This document shows, piece after piece, positions 33,655-41,848 of a stretch of 64,000 nt of DNA. The position numbers were made by a program, and so were the translations under genes. This stretch comes from JANRLT01 sp041736895 (GTDB taxonomy: Bacteria; Planctomycetota; Planctomycetia; Pirellulales; JALHPA01): positions 13,241 to 77,240 of the forward strand of contig JBGSSS010000208.1 in the NCBI GenBank assembly GCA_041736895.1. Reading direction: 5' to 3'. The notes under the pieces were generated by a model. It was not told the DNA's origin. It ran no database searches and saw nothing but the letters and a program-made list of their open reading frames with translations. The first letter of the stretch is position 1; each line of letters opens with the position of its first letter.

Positions 33655-33764
33655 GTACACTGATTTAACTGATGATTATGATTTTCACTGATCTGCAATA
33701 AATCTGACTAAAAAATTTCTGATCAGTGGAAATCAGTCCGATCAGTAAAATCAGTGTCCCATTG
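33655..33764. repeat. Inverted CACTGAT element, intact copy
   Basis: The ends ACACTGATTT and AAATCAGTGT are inverted repeats and the interior is rich in CACTGAT/ATCAGTG units. An interrupted copy at 49606-49933 has the same ends, which identifies this one as the uninterrupted form. Confidence 0.75.
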
Positions 33765-33784
33765 TATTTTGTTTCAGTCACGAT

Positions 33785-34366
33785 ATGCCGTTTATTCTCG
33801 AAGGCCTGATCACCACTTGGAACCATGACGGCACGACCAACATCGCGCCGCAGGGGCCGATCGTGCTCGTGCCGGGCGAGAAGCTCATGCTTCGACCGTG
33901 GCGAGGTTCGCGGACTTACGACAATCTCTGGCGTGATCGTTGCGGCGTGTTCCACTTGACCGACGATGTGCTGTTGCTTGCCGAGACGGCCATCGGCGAG
34001 CCGCGCGTCGCTCCGTCACTCGTTCCGGCAACCAAGATCGACGGCATGGCTCTGGCGGATTCGCTCGAGTCGTGGGAACTGGTCATCGATGAAGCCACAG
34101 AGCAAGGTCCGCGCAGCGAAATGACGGCACGCATCGTCAACCGTGTGATCCGGCGCGTGTCGGCCGGTTGGAATCGCGCCCAGTTCGCCGTGATCGAGCT
34201 AGCGATTCTGGCGACACGTTTGCACTTGATTGCCGCGCCGCTAGTGCGGGCGGATTTGGACAGCTGGCGAACCGTCGTGGAAAAGACCGGTGGGGAGCGG
34301 GAAAGTGCGGCGTTTGAACTATTGGCCGGATACATCGGAAAGCGGCTCGTGGAGACGGCTTCATGA
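33785..34366 (+). CDS. DUF447-family protein, methanopterin pathway context
   Basis: The 193-residue product matches DUF447 proteins of archaea, methylotrophs and planctomycetes: MPFILEGLITTWNHDGTTNI, APQGPIVLVPGE, SRTYDNLWRDRCGVFHLTDD. The fold is flavin-reductase-like. The following gene for RFAP synthase overlaps by 4 bp, and the two are commonly linked in tetrahydromethanopterin C1 clusters. The exact reaction is not known. Confidence 0.82.
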   Translation: MPFILEGLITTWNHDGTTNIAPQGPIVLVPGEKLMLRPWRGSRTYDNLWRDRCGVFHLTDDVLLLAETAIGEPRVAPSLVPATKIDGMALADSLESWELVIDEATEQGPRSEMTARIVNRVIRRVSAGWNRAQFAVIELAILATRLHLIAAPLVRADLDSWRTVVEKTGGERESAAFELLAGYIGKRLVETAS

Positions 34367-35385
34367 GCACTGGCCCCTTCGAAATTACTTCGCCCGCTCG
34401 ATTGCACTTCGGGCTGCTCAGTTTCGGCGATCCCACACGGCGACGATTCGGCGGCGCGGGTGTAATGCTCGACCAACCAGTGCTGCGCGTGAGCTTCACA
34501 CCCGCGAGTGCTTGGGTCTTCATCGGCCGCGAACAAAGCCGCGTGCGCGAACTGGCGGAGCGCATTATCATGCGCCTCAGTTCGCTCGGTCAGCCGCTGC
34601 AACCGCAGTTGATTGATGTGCGAGAAACCCCGCGCGGTCATGTCGGGTTCGGCAGCGGAACGCAATTGGGTCTGGCAATCGCCGCGGGTATATTGCGAAG
34701 TCAAGAGTTGCCAATCGAAGGTCTCGAGCAATTGATGTTGCTCGCGGGGCGAGGGCTGCGTTCTTCAGTTGGCAGTTACGGCTTCTTGCACGGCGGGCTG
34801 ATCGTCGAAGCAGGCAAATTCCTCGGCGAGACACTGGCCCCGCTCATTGCGCAATTGACTTTGCCCGCAGCGTGGCGCGTGTTGTTAGTAATCCCTCGCG
34901 CGAATCAAGGACTCTCCGGCGGGCCGGAGAAAGAAGCTTTTGCTAAACTCCCGCCAGTGCCAGCGGCGACCAGCGATCGACTAGCGGCAGAGCTTTCACT
35001 GGAAATGATCCCCGCCGCGCGGACTGCTGACTTTGCACGCTTCGCGGCGAGTGTTAATCGCTATGGCGAACTTGCGGGCAGTTGCTTTGCGACGATTCAG
35101 CACGGGTCGTATGCCAACGAGCGCGTCGCGGCGATCGTGCGAACATTGAATGAACACGGGGCGTATGGCGTCGGGCAAAGTTCTTGGGGACCGCTGGTTT
35201 TTGCTTGGGCCGAGTCGAGTTGCTCTGCCGAGGATCTGGCTGAGCGAGTCCAAGGTCATCAAGCCTTATCGGATTGCGAACTTCGTGTCGTTCAGCCCGC
35301 CGCAAATGGAGCGATCCTTTCTCAAGACGACAAGGTTTGCGCGATCGGAAAACTGATAGGGGCTTCAACGTCGCCTGCAGAATAG
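34363..35385 (+). CDS. mptG: Beta-ribofuranosylaminobenzene 5'-phosphate synthase (RFAP synthase)
   Basis: RFAP synthase commits 4-aminobenzoate and PRPP to the tetrahydromethanopterin pathway. It belongs to the GHMP-kinase-like fold. The 340-residue product has the family's N-terminus (EITSPARLHFGLLSFG), the glycine-rich loop GHVGFGSGTQLGLAIAAGI, and the C-terminal AYGVGQSSWGPLVFAWAES. Planctomycetes are known to use H4MPT-linked formaldehyde oxidation. It overlaps the DUF447 gene by 4 bp. Confidence 0.88.
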   Translation: MSTGPFEITSPARLHFGLLSFGDPTRRRFGGAGVMLDQPVLRVSFTPASAWVFIGREQSRVRELAERIIMRLSSLGQPLQPQLIDVRETPRGHVGFGSGTQLGLAIAAGILRSQELPIEGLEQLMLLAGRGLRSSVGSYGFLHGGLIVEAGKFLGETLAPLIAQLTLPAAWRVLLVIPRANQGLSGGPEKEAFAKLPPVPAATSDRLAAELSLEMIPAARTADFARFAASVNRYGELAGSCFATIQHGSYANERVAAIVRTLNEHGAYGVGQSSWGPLVFAWAESSCSAEDLAERVQGHQALSDCELRVVQPAANGAILSQDDKVCAIGKLIGASTSPAE

Positions 35386-35429
35386 CCTCGTTATCCTCTG
35401 CAAGACATATTTCAGTGCCAACCCAAGCC

Positions 35430-35480
35430 TGCGGATGGTATGCCCATCCGTAGGGAATGCCCGCCGATACCATCGGCGGC
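35430..35480. repeat. Two adjacent REP-like palindromes before the first MFS gene
   Basis: Arms CGGATGG/CCATCCG around TATG (35432-35450) are followed by arms CCGCCGAT/ATCGGCGG (35461-35480). The second has a relative at 57093. A longer reading of the MFS gene would translate it as MPADTIGGF. Confidence 0.65.
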
Positions 35481-35567
35481 TTTATTGTTAAGCAATTTGC
35501 AAGCGCGCCGCGCTTCGATTACTTTGATGCGATTGCCGCAATTCTTTCCGGGGGGAATGGGGATCGC

Positions 35568-37274
35568 ATGAGTTCAGATCAACCGCGTTCGAATCCGTAT
35601 CAATCACCGCAAGGCGAAGACCCGCATGGTCTCGTGAAGACGGAGCACCGCGATGGCTGGGGCGATTTCTGGATGCCCAAGATTTGGTGGAAACCGGCTC
35701 CGAACGTCGGCGAACAGGCACGGCGGCGCGTCAGCGTCCATCTGATCCCGGTCCTCTTCACGCTCTACATCATTGCCTACATCGATCGCTCCAACATCAG
35801 TTGGGCGTCGATCGAGATGAGCAAGTCCCCGGCCGAGGGCGGCTTGGGCTTGATGAACGAAACTATCGGTTTTGGCGCGGGAATGTTCTTTTGGAGTTAT
35901 TGGATTCTTGAAATCCCGAGCACGCTGAGTGTGCTCAAGCGCGGCGCGCGTTGGGTTTTCATCCGCATCCTATTGCTCTGGGGGATCGCGGCGACGCTGA
36001 TGGGATTCCTCGGCGATCAAACCGTGATGCCGTTCCTGTTTGGCTGGCTGCCGAAGTTTGAGACCGAACTGCCAATTCTGGCACCGATTGCGAACTACAT
36101 CGGCTCGCTGGAAACAAACGCCGCGTATCAGATGTACTTCTTTCGATTTCTCTTGGGATTGTTTGAAGGCGGCTTCTTTCCAACCGTGATTTTTTATCTA
36201 TCGATATGGTTTCGAACACAAGATCGAGCCAAGGCAATGGCGCTGTTCCTTGCGGCCATCCCTTTGGCTTCGGCCTTTGGCGCGCCGCTGAGCAAGAAAC
36301 TGTTGGAACTCAAGGGGTTCGGCTTAGCCGGCTGGCAGTGGGTCTTCATCGTCCAGGGGATCATGCCGATCGTCGCGGCGTTTGTCACCGCGTTTGTACT
36401 TCCGAATCGCATTAGCGAAGCCAAGTGGCTGCCCCCGGACGAACGCGAACTCTTGGAAAAAGATCTAGCCGCCGAGCAATCACACGGAAAGCTCAAGCAC
36501 GGGTTCGCGGGCTTCAAGAGCCAGTTGGGCATCGTTGCGCTTTTGACGCTTGTCTACTTCGGACAGAACGTCAGCAGCTATGGACTTTCGACGTTCATGC
36601 CCAAGATCTATGAGAATATCCTGCTTGACGACAGCGGCAAGCAACTCGACAAGACATTGCAAGCCGCCAGGCAGGATGTGAAGCTAAAAAAGAACGAAGC
36701 CCGCAAGAACTTGCCCGCCAATAGCGAAGCACTCACCGCAGAGTTGACTCGAATCGATACCGCCAGCAAGCCGGAGCTTGAACGCATGTCCAAAGAACTC
36801 ACGGTGGCCAAAGAACAGGGCGCAAGTTGGTTGTTCATTTTAACTAGTGCGACCTATGTCATTGCGTTCTTTGGAATGCTCTACAACGGTCATCATTCGG
36901 ACAAGCGCGGCGAACGCGTGTGGCATGTGGCGGTTCCGCTCGTCATTTTGGGAATCTTCATCGCGCTGGCGGGGCTGACGTTTACCAATATGTGGTTGGG
37001 CGGAGCGATCTTGCTGTTCGGCGTCGGGTTCTTTCACTACATGCACTTGCCAGCGTTTTGGCCGATCCCGACGATGTTTCTCGGCTCGACAGCCGCGGCA
37101 TCGGCGATTGGGTTCATCAATATGATTGGCAACTTGGGCGGCTCGGTTGGACAGATTCTTGTTGGCGAATTGGCGGATACAAGCTTCTCCACGGCCATGC
37201 TCACGCTTGCCCCGTTTCCGATTGTTTCTGGCTTGATCGTGTTGGGAATTGGCATGAAGAAGCACAAAGCGTAG
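35568..37274 (+). CDS. MFS transporter, anion:cation-symporter-like, with long cytoplasmic loop
   Basis: The 568-residue protein has about 12 membrane helices. The first carries TLYIIAYIDRSNISWASIEM, the pattern of the ACS family (organic anion symporters). The N-terminus has NPYQSPQ at residues 9-15. A hydrophilic, coiled-coil-like insertion of about 80 residues (LDKTLQAARQDVKLKKNEAR and on) lies in the second half between helices and is not usual for the family. The start at 35568 has a G-rich ribosome-binding site and leaves out a palindromic repeat. Substrate unknown. Confidence 0.85.
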   Translation: MSSDQPRSNPYQSPQGEDPHGLVKTEHRDGWGDFWMPKIWWKPAPNVGEQARRRVSVHLIPVLFTLYIIAYIDRSNISWASIEMSKSPAEGGLGLMNETIGFGAGMFFWSYWILEIPSTLSVLKRGARWVFIRILLLWGIAATLMGFLGDQTVMPFLFGWLPKFETELPILAPIANYIGSLETNAAYQMYFFRFLLGLFEGGFFPTVIFYLSIWFRTQDRAKAMALFLAAIPLASAFGAPLSKKLLELKGFGLAGWQWVFIVQGIMPIVAAFVTAFVLPNRISEAKWLPPDERELLEKDLAAEQSHGKLKHGFAGFKSQLGIVALLTLVYFGQNVSSYGLSTFMPKIYENILLDDSGKQLDKTLQAARQDVKLKKNEARKNLPANSEALTAELTRIDTASKPELERMSKELTVAKEQGASWLFILTSATYVIAFFGMLYNGHHSDKRGERVWHVAVPLVILGIFIALAGLTFTNMWLGGAILLFGVGFFHYMHLPAFWPIPTMFLGSTAAASAIGFINMIGNLGGSVGQILVGELADTSFSTAMLTLAPFPIVSGLIVLGIGMKKHKA

Positions 37275-37388
37275 TTGCCAGGCATTTCGTGAAAACGAAA
37301 ACGAGTTAGCCACAAAGTCGCAACAATCGAGTAAATTAAGGCGAACGACTTTGGGTCCGTTCTCGTCTCGCATTAGCTTATCCGCAGC

Positions 37389-39026
37389 ATGTACCTTCTC
37401 GAAAATCCCGTCCTGCAGCGCGAATTGCTGGTGAACCTGCGCACCTGGCGGGCGTTCCTGCTGCTCTTCGCCTATAACGCGCTGCTCGGCACGGTCGTGT
37501 TGTTGGCCTGGCCGCAGGAAACGCGGATCAATCTCAGCACCGATCCGGAAAAGGCCAAGAACCTGGTCAATTTGTTTTTCCTCGGCCAGTACATGCTTGT
37601 GTCGCTGATGTCGCCAAGCTTCGCCGCCGGGGCGATCACCGGTGAGAAGGAACGCAAGACCTACGAGTCGCTCCTCGCCAGCCCGCTGAAGCCGGCGGCG
37701 ATTGTGCTAGGCAAACTGATGGCGTCGCTCGCGCACTTGGCCGTGCTGATGCTTTCGTCGCTGCCGATCGTCATGCTCTGTCTGCCGCTCGGCGGTGTGT
37801 CGTTGTACGAAGTGCTGACGGTCTACTTGGGTCTCATGATGTCGGTCGTGTTGTTCGGCATGGTGAGTATCGCGTGCAGCAGTTACTTCGCCCGCACATC
37901 GTCGGCGCTCGTCGTGTCGTATCTCTTGATTCTGCCGATGTCGCTCTTGGGTGTCTTGGTTTGGAATCTGTTCGGCAGCAATGGCGAACTGCGTTTGATC
38001 GCGATCCTGACGATCTTCCCGATCCTTTGCTTTTTGATCGGCGGGATTTTGTTTCGGTTGACGACGCAGCGGTTGCTCCGCCCGCCGGATGTCGGCAGCG
38101 AAGGCAAGGACGTGATCGACGCCGAAGCCGAGAACCGCCAAGCCGTGGGACTCGTGATCAACCGCGACCGCTTTCCGGACAATCTCTTTGCCCCGGCGAA
38201 GCGGACGAAGCTGCTCGAAGACGGGGCGAATCCGGTTTACGACAAGGAAATCCGGAGCGAGATTTTCGCCCAGGGCACGCTCATGCTGCGCGTCGTGATC
38301 CAGGTCAGCATGCTCCTGGCACTGCCGCTGATGTGCGTTGCGCTCTTCATCTGGCCGCAATATTCGCCGTGGTATATCGCTTACGTCGTACTCTTCAATA
38401 TGCTCGTCGGCCCCGTCTTTTCGGCCGGGAGCATGACGAGCGAACGCGAACGCGAGACGCTCGATCTGTTGCTGACGACGATTCTCAGTCCGACGAGCAT
38501 TCTCTGGGGGAAACTCTTCTCTGGCTTGCGTGTGTCGAGCGTCTTGACGATGTTTTTGCTCTGGCCGCTGCTCTTGGCGATTGTCATGACGCTGTTCGAG
38601 TCGTCGCCGTTTTACATCCGCAATTGGCTGGTGACACTGGCCTATTTAGCCGTTTATGTGCTCACTTGCATCACCACCGCGTCGATCGCGCTCTGTTGTT
38701 CGGTTCTCTTTCGCCGCACGGCAACGGCCATGATGATGTCGTATACGGCGATCTTGGCTTTGTTTACGCTGCCGTTGGCGCTGGCGTACTTCGCGAACAA
38801 TTTCTTCGCGGGCACAAACTTCGCCCGCGTGGCCGAAGGTCTTAGCGTCGTGAGTCCCTTCGCCGCGCTGTTTCACCTGCCGATCAGCATGCCGGATGCC
38901 AGTTCATCGGTCGCGGGAAGCTGGCCGTTTTTCGCGGCGTATCTTACTTGCACATCCCTGCTGCTCGGCGGGCTGTGGTTGGTGATGCTTCTGCTCTTCC
39001 AATATCGCTGGCGGCTGAGCGATTGA
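37389..39026 (+). CDS. ABC-2 type transporter permease, duplicated domain
   Basis: The 545-residue protein contains two copies of an ABC-2-like membrane module. Each begins with a short amphipathic segment (NPVLQRELLVNLRTWRAFLL and NPVYDKEIRSEIFAQGTLML) and includes the motif GAITGEKERKTYESLLASPL or GSMTSERERETLDLLLTTIL. About 12 membrane helices are visible. The duplication suggests a single-chain permease that pairs with a separate ATPase not present here. Substrate unknown. Confidence 0.82.
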   Translation: MYLLENPVLQRELLVNLRTWRAFLLLFAYNALLGTVVLLAWPQETRINLSTDPEKAKNLVNLFFLGQYMLVSLMSPSFAAGAITGEKERKTYESLLASPLKPAAIVLGKLMASLAHLAVLMLSSLPIVMLCLPLGGVSLYEVLTVYLGLMMSVVLFGMVSIACSSYFARTSSALVVSYLLILPMSLLGVLVWNLFGSNGELRLIAILTIFPILCFLIGGILFRLTTQRLLRPPDVGSEGKDVIDAEAENRQAVGLVINRDRFPDNLFAPAKRTKLLEDGANPVYDKEIRSEIFAQGTLMLRVVIQVSMLLALPLMCVALFIWPQYSPWYIAYVVLFNMLVGPVFSAGSMTSERERETLDLLLTTILSPTSILWGKLFSGLRVSSVLTMFLLWPLLLAIVMTLFESSPFYIRNWLVTLAYLAVYVLTCITTASIALCCSVLFRRTATAMMMSYTAILALFTLPLALAYFANNFFAGTNFARVAEGLSVVSPFAALFHLPISMPDASSSVAGSWPFFAAYLTCTSLLLGGLWLVMLLLFQYRWRLSD

Positions 39027-39032
39027 TTTCAG

Positions 39033-39208
39033 ATTTTTGCCACTGATGATCACTGATGAATACGGATATTCACTGATCTGAAAGAATTCAAAACAGCTCT
39101 CATTTTCTGGCACGAATATTCAAATACTCCCTGGCTTACGCCTCGGGCTTCCATATTTCTGCTGATCCGTGAAAATCCGTTACTTCCGTGCTGATCAGTG
39201 GCAAAAAT
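39033..39208. repeat. Inverted CACTGAT element with 15-bp perfect ends
   Basis: ATTTTTGCCACTGAT (39033-39047) and its exact complement (39194-39208) bound a region with further CACTGAT and ATCCGT units. The right end overlaps the stop codon of the DUF971 gene (TAA at 39208-39210). Confidence 0.75.
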
Positions 39209-39531
39209 TATTCGACAACACGTCCCAGCCCCCGCAGTTGTTCGATCGTAAAGATCCCGCTGTTATGGCCGTCGCTGAAGTCGATGGCGTACGCGTAATT
39301 TCCCACCGGTCGCAGCGCCGCAATGCGCAGCGGGGCCGCTTCACGCGGATCGATGACCGAGAGCAGCGGTTTCGGCTTGGGGTTTTGCCGCGCGGCGTTG
39401 CAATGCGCGCAGGGACACTCTTCGCGCAGTTGCCGAATCGCATACTCCCGCCGCTCGCCATCGCTCCAGACGATGAGGAGTTGCTTCTGTTCGGTCAGGG
39501 CGATTTCGAGGGGTTGGGCGTCGGGGGTCAT
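39208..39531 (-). CDS. DUF971 protein
   Basis: The 107-residue product matches DUF971, a small beta-rich domain related to the N-terminus of gamma-butyrobetaine hydroxylase: LLIVWSDGERREYAIRQLRE, a CPCAHC cysteine cluster at about 40-45, then IAALRPVGNYAYAIDFSDGH and GIFTIEQLRGLG. The cysteines may bind a metal. In other bacteria DUF971 proteins occur beside Fe-S assembly genes; no such neighbour is seen here. Confidence 0.85.
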   Translation of the reverse strand: MTPDAQPLEIALTEQKQLLIVWSDGERREYAIRQLREECPCAHCNAARQNPKPKPLLSVIDPREAAPLRIAALRPVGNYAYAIDFSDGHNSGIFTIEQLRGLGRVVE

Positions 39532-39612
39532 CTAGTGCAACTTAGAAGAATTCAAAAGTACGATGTTTGATCATAGTTCTACTCGTTGTAGAATAGCATT
39601 AGGAGAACAATC

Positions 39613-39789
39613 ATGAAATTCAAGATCGCGCTTTATCCATCGGAAGAAGGTTACGCCGTCGGCGTTCCAAGTTTGCCGGGCTGTTGGTCGCAAGGAAAAA
39701 CAATTCCCGAGGCGCTGGAGAATATCAAGATCGCGATTCAGGAATATCTTGGGACCGAGATCGAGGCAAAAGGCGTGGAAGTAGGTTAA
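39613..39789 (+). CDS. HicB-like antitoxin-type protein, orphan
   Basis: The 58-residue product (MKFKIALYPSEEGYAVGVPS, then LPGCWSQGKTIPEALENIKI and AIQEYLGTEIEA) has the HicB/UPF0150 core: a beta-alpha-beta fold with G-Y-x-V-x-V-P-x-L-P-G. AGGAG precedes the start by 7 bp and TAGAAT may be a -10 box. A HicA toxin gene, usually next to HicB, is absent on either side. It may be an orphan or a regulator. Confidence 0.75.
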   Translation: MKFKIALYPSEEGYAVGVPSLPGCWSQGKTIPEALENIKIAIQEYLGTEIEAKGVEVG

Positions 39790-39837
39790 ATCAGCTCACG
39801 ATTAAATTGCAGATGTTACTCAAGGTACGAATGCTAA

Positions 39838-40353
39838 ATGAAGTCTTGGATTGAAATGTCGAATAGTGAAGAACAGTATATTTGGACTCAAATAGATCTG
39901 CGATTGATATTTAATCCTGATATTTCTGTTGATAGTTTTCCAGGCATTCGTGAGCCTGATCCATCACGAACGTACGATATTTCTCAAGTCTACAATTCTG
40001 GTGAGGAACATTTCATACATTGTGAAAATGATTTGAATTTGAAGATTCTAAAAGCACTACGAGAATGCCTTTCCGAGATGGAACCAGTTTATGCGCTTGA
40101 TTGGCAACATGCCTGCTACTGGTTTTTTCCGCACGTTGAATTTGAGGCAAATAATCCTGATGCTTGGAGTGTGCCAGTCATTCCCAATGGGGATTATTAT
40201 ATTTTTGTGACAGCAGATTTGCGATTAGGAATATTCGGTCATCCTTGGGCCAAGACAATCAGCGTTTGGGGGCAAAAATTTCTCAATGTGTTACAAAAAG
40301 ACACTCCAATATTGTTCCAGCATATAATTCGCAAAAATGGCTTGGCAGTTTAA
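39838..40353 (+). CDS. DUF2716-like protein
   Basis: The 171-residue protein resembles DUF2716 proteins known mainly from Firmicutes: FNPDISVDSFPGIREPDPSR, TYDISQVYN, YALDWQHACYWFFPHVEFEA and VIPNGDYYIFVTADLRLGIF, followed by GHPWAKTISVWG. Its DNA is visibly more AT-rich than its neighbours, with AT-rich codon choice, suggesting transfer from another lineage. Function unknown. An alternative start at 39856 is possible. Confidence 0.75.
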   Translation: MKSWIEMSNSEEQYIWTQIDLRLIFNPDISVDSFPGIREPDPSRTYDISQVYNSGEEHFIHCENDLNLKILKALRECLSEMEPVYALDWQHACYWFFPHVEFEANNPDAWSVPVIPNGDYYIFVTADLRLGIFGHPWAKTISVWGQKFLNVLQKDTPILFQHIIRKNGLAV

Positions 40354-41747
40354 TGATTTGAGCGAGCTCGTTGATCAATCCACCGCTTCCCCTTCCCTTC
40401 GAAGCGTGGCAGTGAATCCGCCTCGACCGGAAAGACATCAATCTTGAGCCCCAGCCGCGAGCGGAGTGTTTCGGCGATGTGGTGCGCTGCGGCAGCGGAG
40501 CCTTCGACTTCAAGCGTGACCTGATCCATCGCTTGCTGCGTCGTCACGGTGACGCGGTATTCGGCGATGTCGGGGAATTCGCGGACAACGGCGTCGATCG
40601 AGCTGGGAAAGATATTCACGCCGCGGATGACGAGCATGTCGTCGGCGCGGCCTAGGATGCCGCCGTCGAGAAAGACATACCCCGGCTCGTTGACCGCGGG
40701 ATTGCGCGCGCGGACCAAGTCCTGCGTGCGATAACGCAAGCAAGGACAGCCGCGCCGCCCAAGGCACGTGAGCACCAATTCCGCGAGCTCGCCCGGCGCG
40801 GCGGGTGTGTCCGTGCCGGGTTGAAAGAACTCGGCAATGAAGTCGCTTTCGATAATCGACAGTCCGCGGCCGGCACGATCGCCATTACCCCAGGGGCCGA
40901 CTTCGGTTGCGCCGGCGTGGTCATGAACATGCGCTTGCCAAAGGCTCGCGATGCGCTGGCGCACGCTCGGAATCGAGCCGCCCGGCTCGCCGGCGAGGAC
41001 CAATTGGCGAATCCCGAGCGTGGCCACGTTCAAGCCGTGACTCGCGCCGACTTCGGCCATGCGGAGCGCGTAGCTAGGCGTGCAAAAAATCACGTCGGCC
41101 CCGTTCGCCCGGGCCATTTCCAAACGAGCCAGTGTACTCAACCCGCCGCCGGGGAGCAGCAAGCAGCCGCGCTCGACGGCCGCGTCAAAAGCACTCCAAA
41201 ACCCGATGAACGGGCCAAACGAAAACGCCATCAAGACGCGATCACCCGCACGAACATCAGCCGCCTCGAAGATTGACTGCCAAACATTCATCCACCAGCG
41301 CCAATCGCCGCGCGTTTCCAGAACGACCACCGGCCGGCCATGCGTGCCGCTGGTTTGATGGTAGCGCGCGTAGCGTTCGGTTGGCCAGGTTTGGTTGACG
41401 GCCAACATGCCAGGCTGCGGTGTTGCCGTGAAATCTTGCTTCGTGGTGAATGGCAAGCGGGCGAACTCGGCCAGCGAGGCGAGCGGCAATTTTAGCCCGG
41501 CGAACTTCTCCGCATAGAACCGATTCGCGGGCAAGATGTCCGCGAGCAAGGCGTTGAGCTGCTGCAGTTGCAGCTTTTCCAACTCCGCGCGCGGAAGCGC
41601 TTCGAGGTGGCGGCGTTCGGCGGCAGAGTCGAGCGGAGGGTTCACGAATTCGGAAATTGTCGAGAGCGAGGAGGCGTCTGGGTGCCAGTGTGAATTTAAG
41701 GTGAACCACGAAGGAATAACACTGGCAGAGCCAGTGGCACCGTTCAC
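40350..41747 (-). CDS. Phenylacetate-CoA ligase-like (PaaK-type) adenylating enzyme
   Basis: The protein has the ANL-superfamily features of PaaK: RYHQTSGTHGRPVVVLETRG (the T-S-G-T-x-G-x-P ATP motif), VIFCTPSYALRMAEVG, HDHAGATEVGPWG (A5 motif), CLRYRTQDLVRA, GRADDMLVIRGVNIFPSSID and FEGKGKRWIDQR. It probably activates an aromatic or other carboxylic acid as an acyl-AMP and CoA ester. The substrate is unknown. The start is uncertain: the first 30 codons (from GTG at 41747) read through a degenerate REPIN, and an internal GTG at 41645 is a possible alternative. Confidence 0.8.
   Translation of the reverse strand: MNGATGSASVIPSWFTLNSHWHPDASSLSTISEFVNPPLDSAAERRHLEALPRAELEKLQLQQLNALLADILPANRFYAEKFAGLKLPLASLAEFARLPFTTKQDFTATPQPGMLAVNQTWPTERYARYHQTSGTHGRPVVVLETRGDWRWWMNVWQSIFEAADVRAGDRVLMAFSFGPFIGFWSAFDAAVERGCLLLPGGGLSTLARLEMARANGADVIFCTPSYALRMAEVGASHGLNVATLGIRQLVLAGEPGGSIPSVRQRIASLWQAHVHDHAGATEVGPWGNGDRAGRGLSIIESDFIAEFFQPGTDTPAAPGELAELVLTCLGRRGCPCLRYRTQDLVRARNPAVNEPGYVFLDGGILGRADDMLVIRGVNIFPSSIDAVVREFPDIAEYRVTVTTQQAMDQVTLEVEGSAAAAHHIAETLRSRLGLKIDVFPVEADSLPRFEGKGKRWIDQRARSNH
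41681..41741. repeat. Degenerate REPIN (CACTGGC family)
   Basis: GGTGCCAGTG at 41681 is a partial unit; arms CACTGGC/GCCAGTG at 41720-41736 with GCACC form the intact one. It is the same family as 21504-21589 and affects the start assignment of the PaaK-like gene. Confidence 0.6.
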
Positions 41748-41848
41748 CTAATCCAATAACCGCTGGGCAAGCATCGTCAGTTGACTATGATAGAGCGAAC
41801 TTAGCTGCCTGCCAAATGATGCCAGCTCAACAAATGCCCCTGAACACT

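Noticed and set aside
39613..40353. HicAB toxin-antitoxin pair
   Set aside because: The gene after HicB is a DUF2716-type protein of 171 residues, not a HicA-like double-stranded-RNA-binding toxin.
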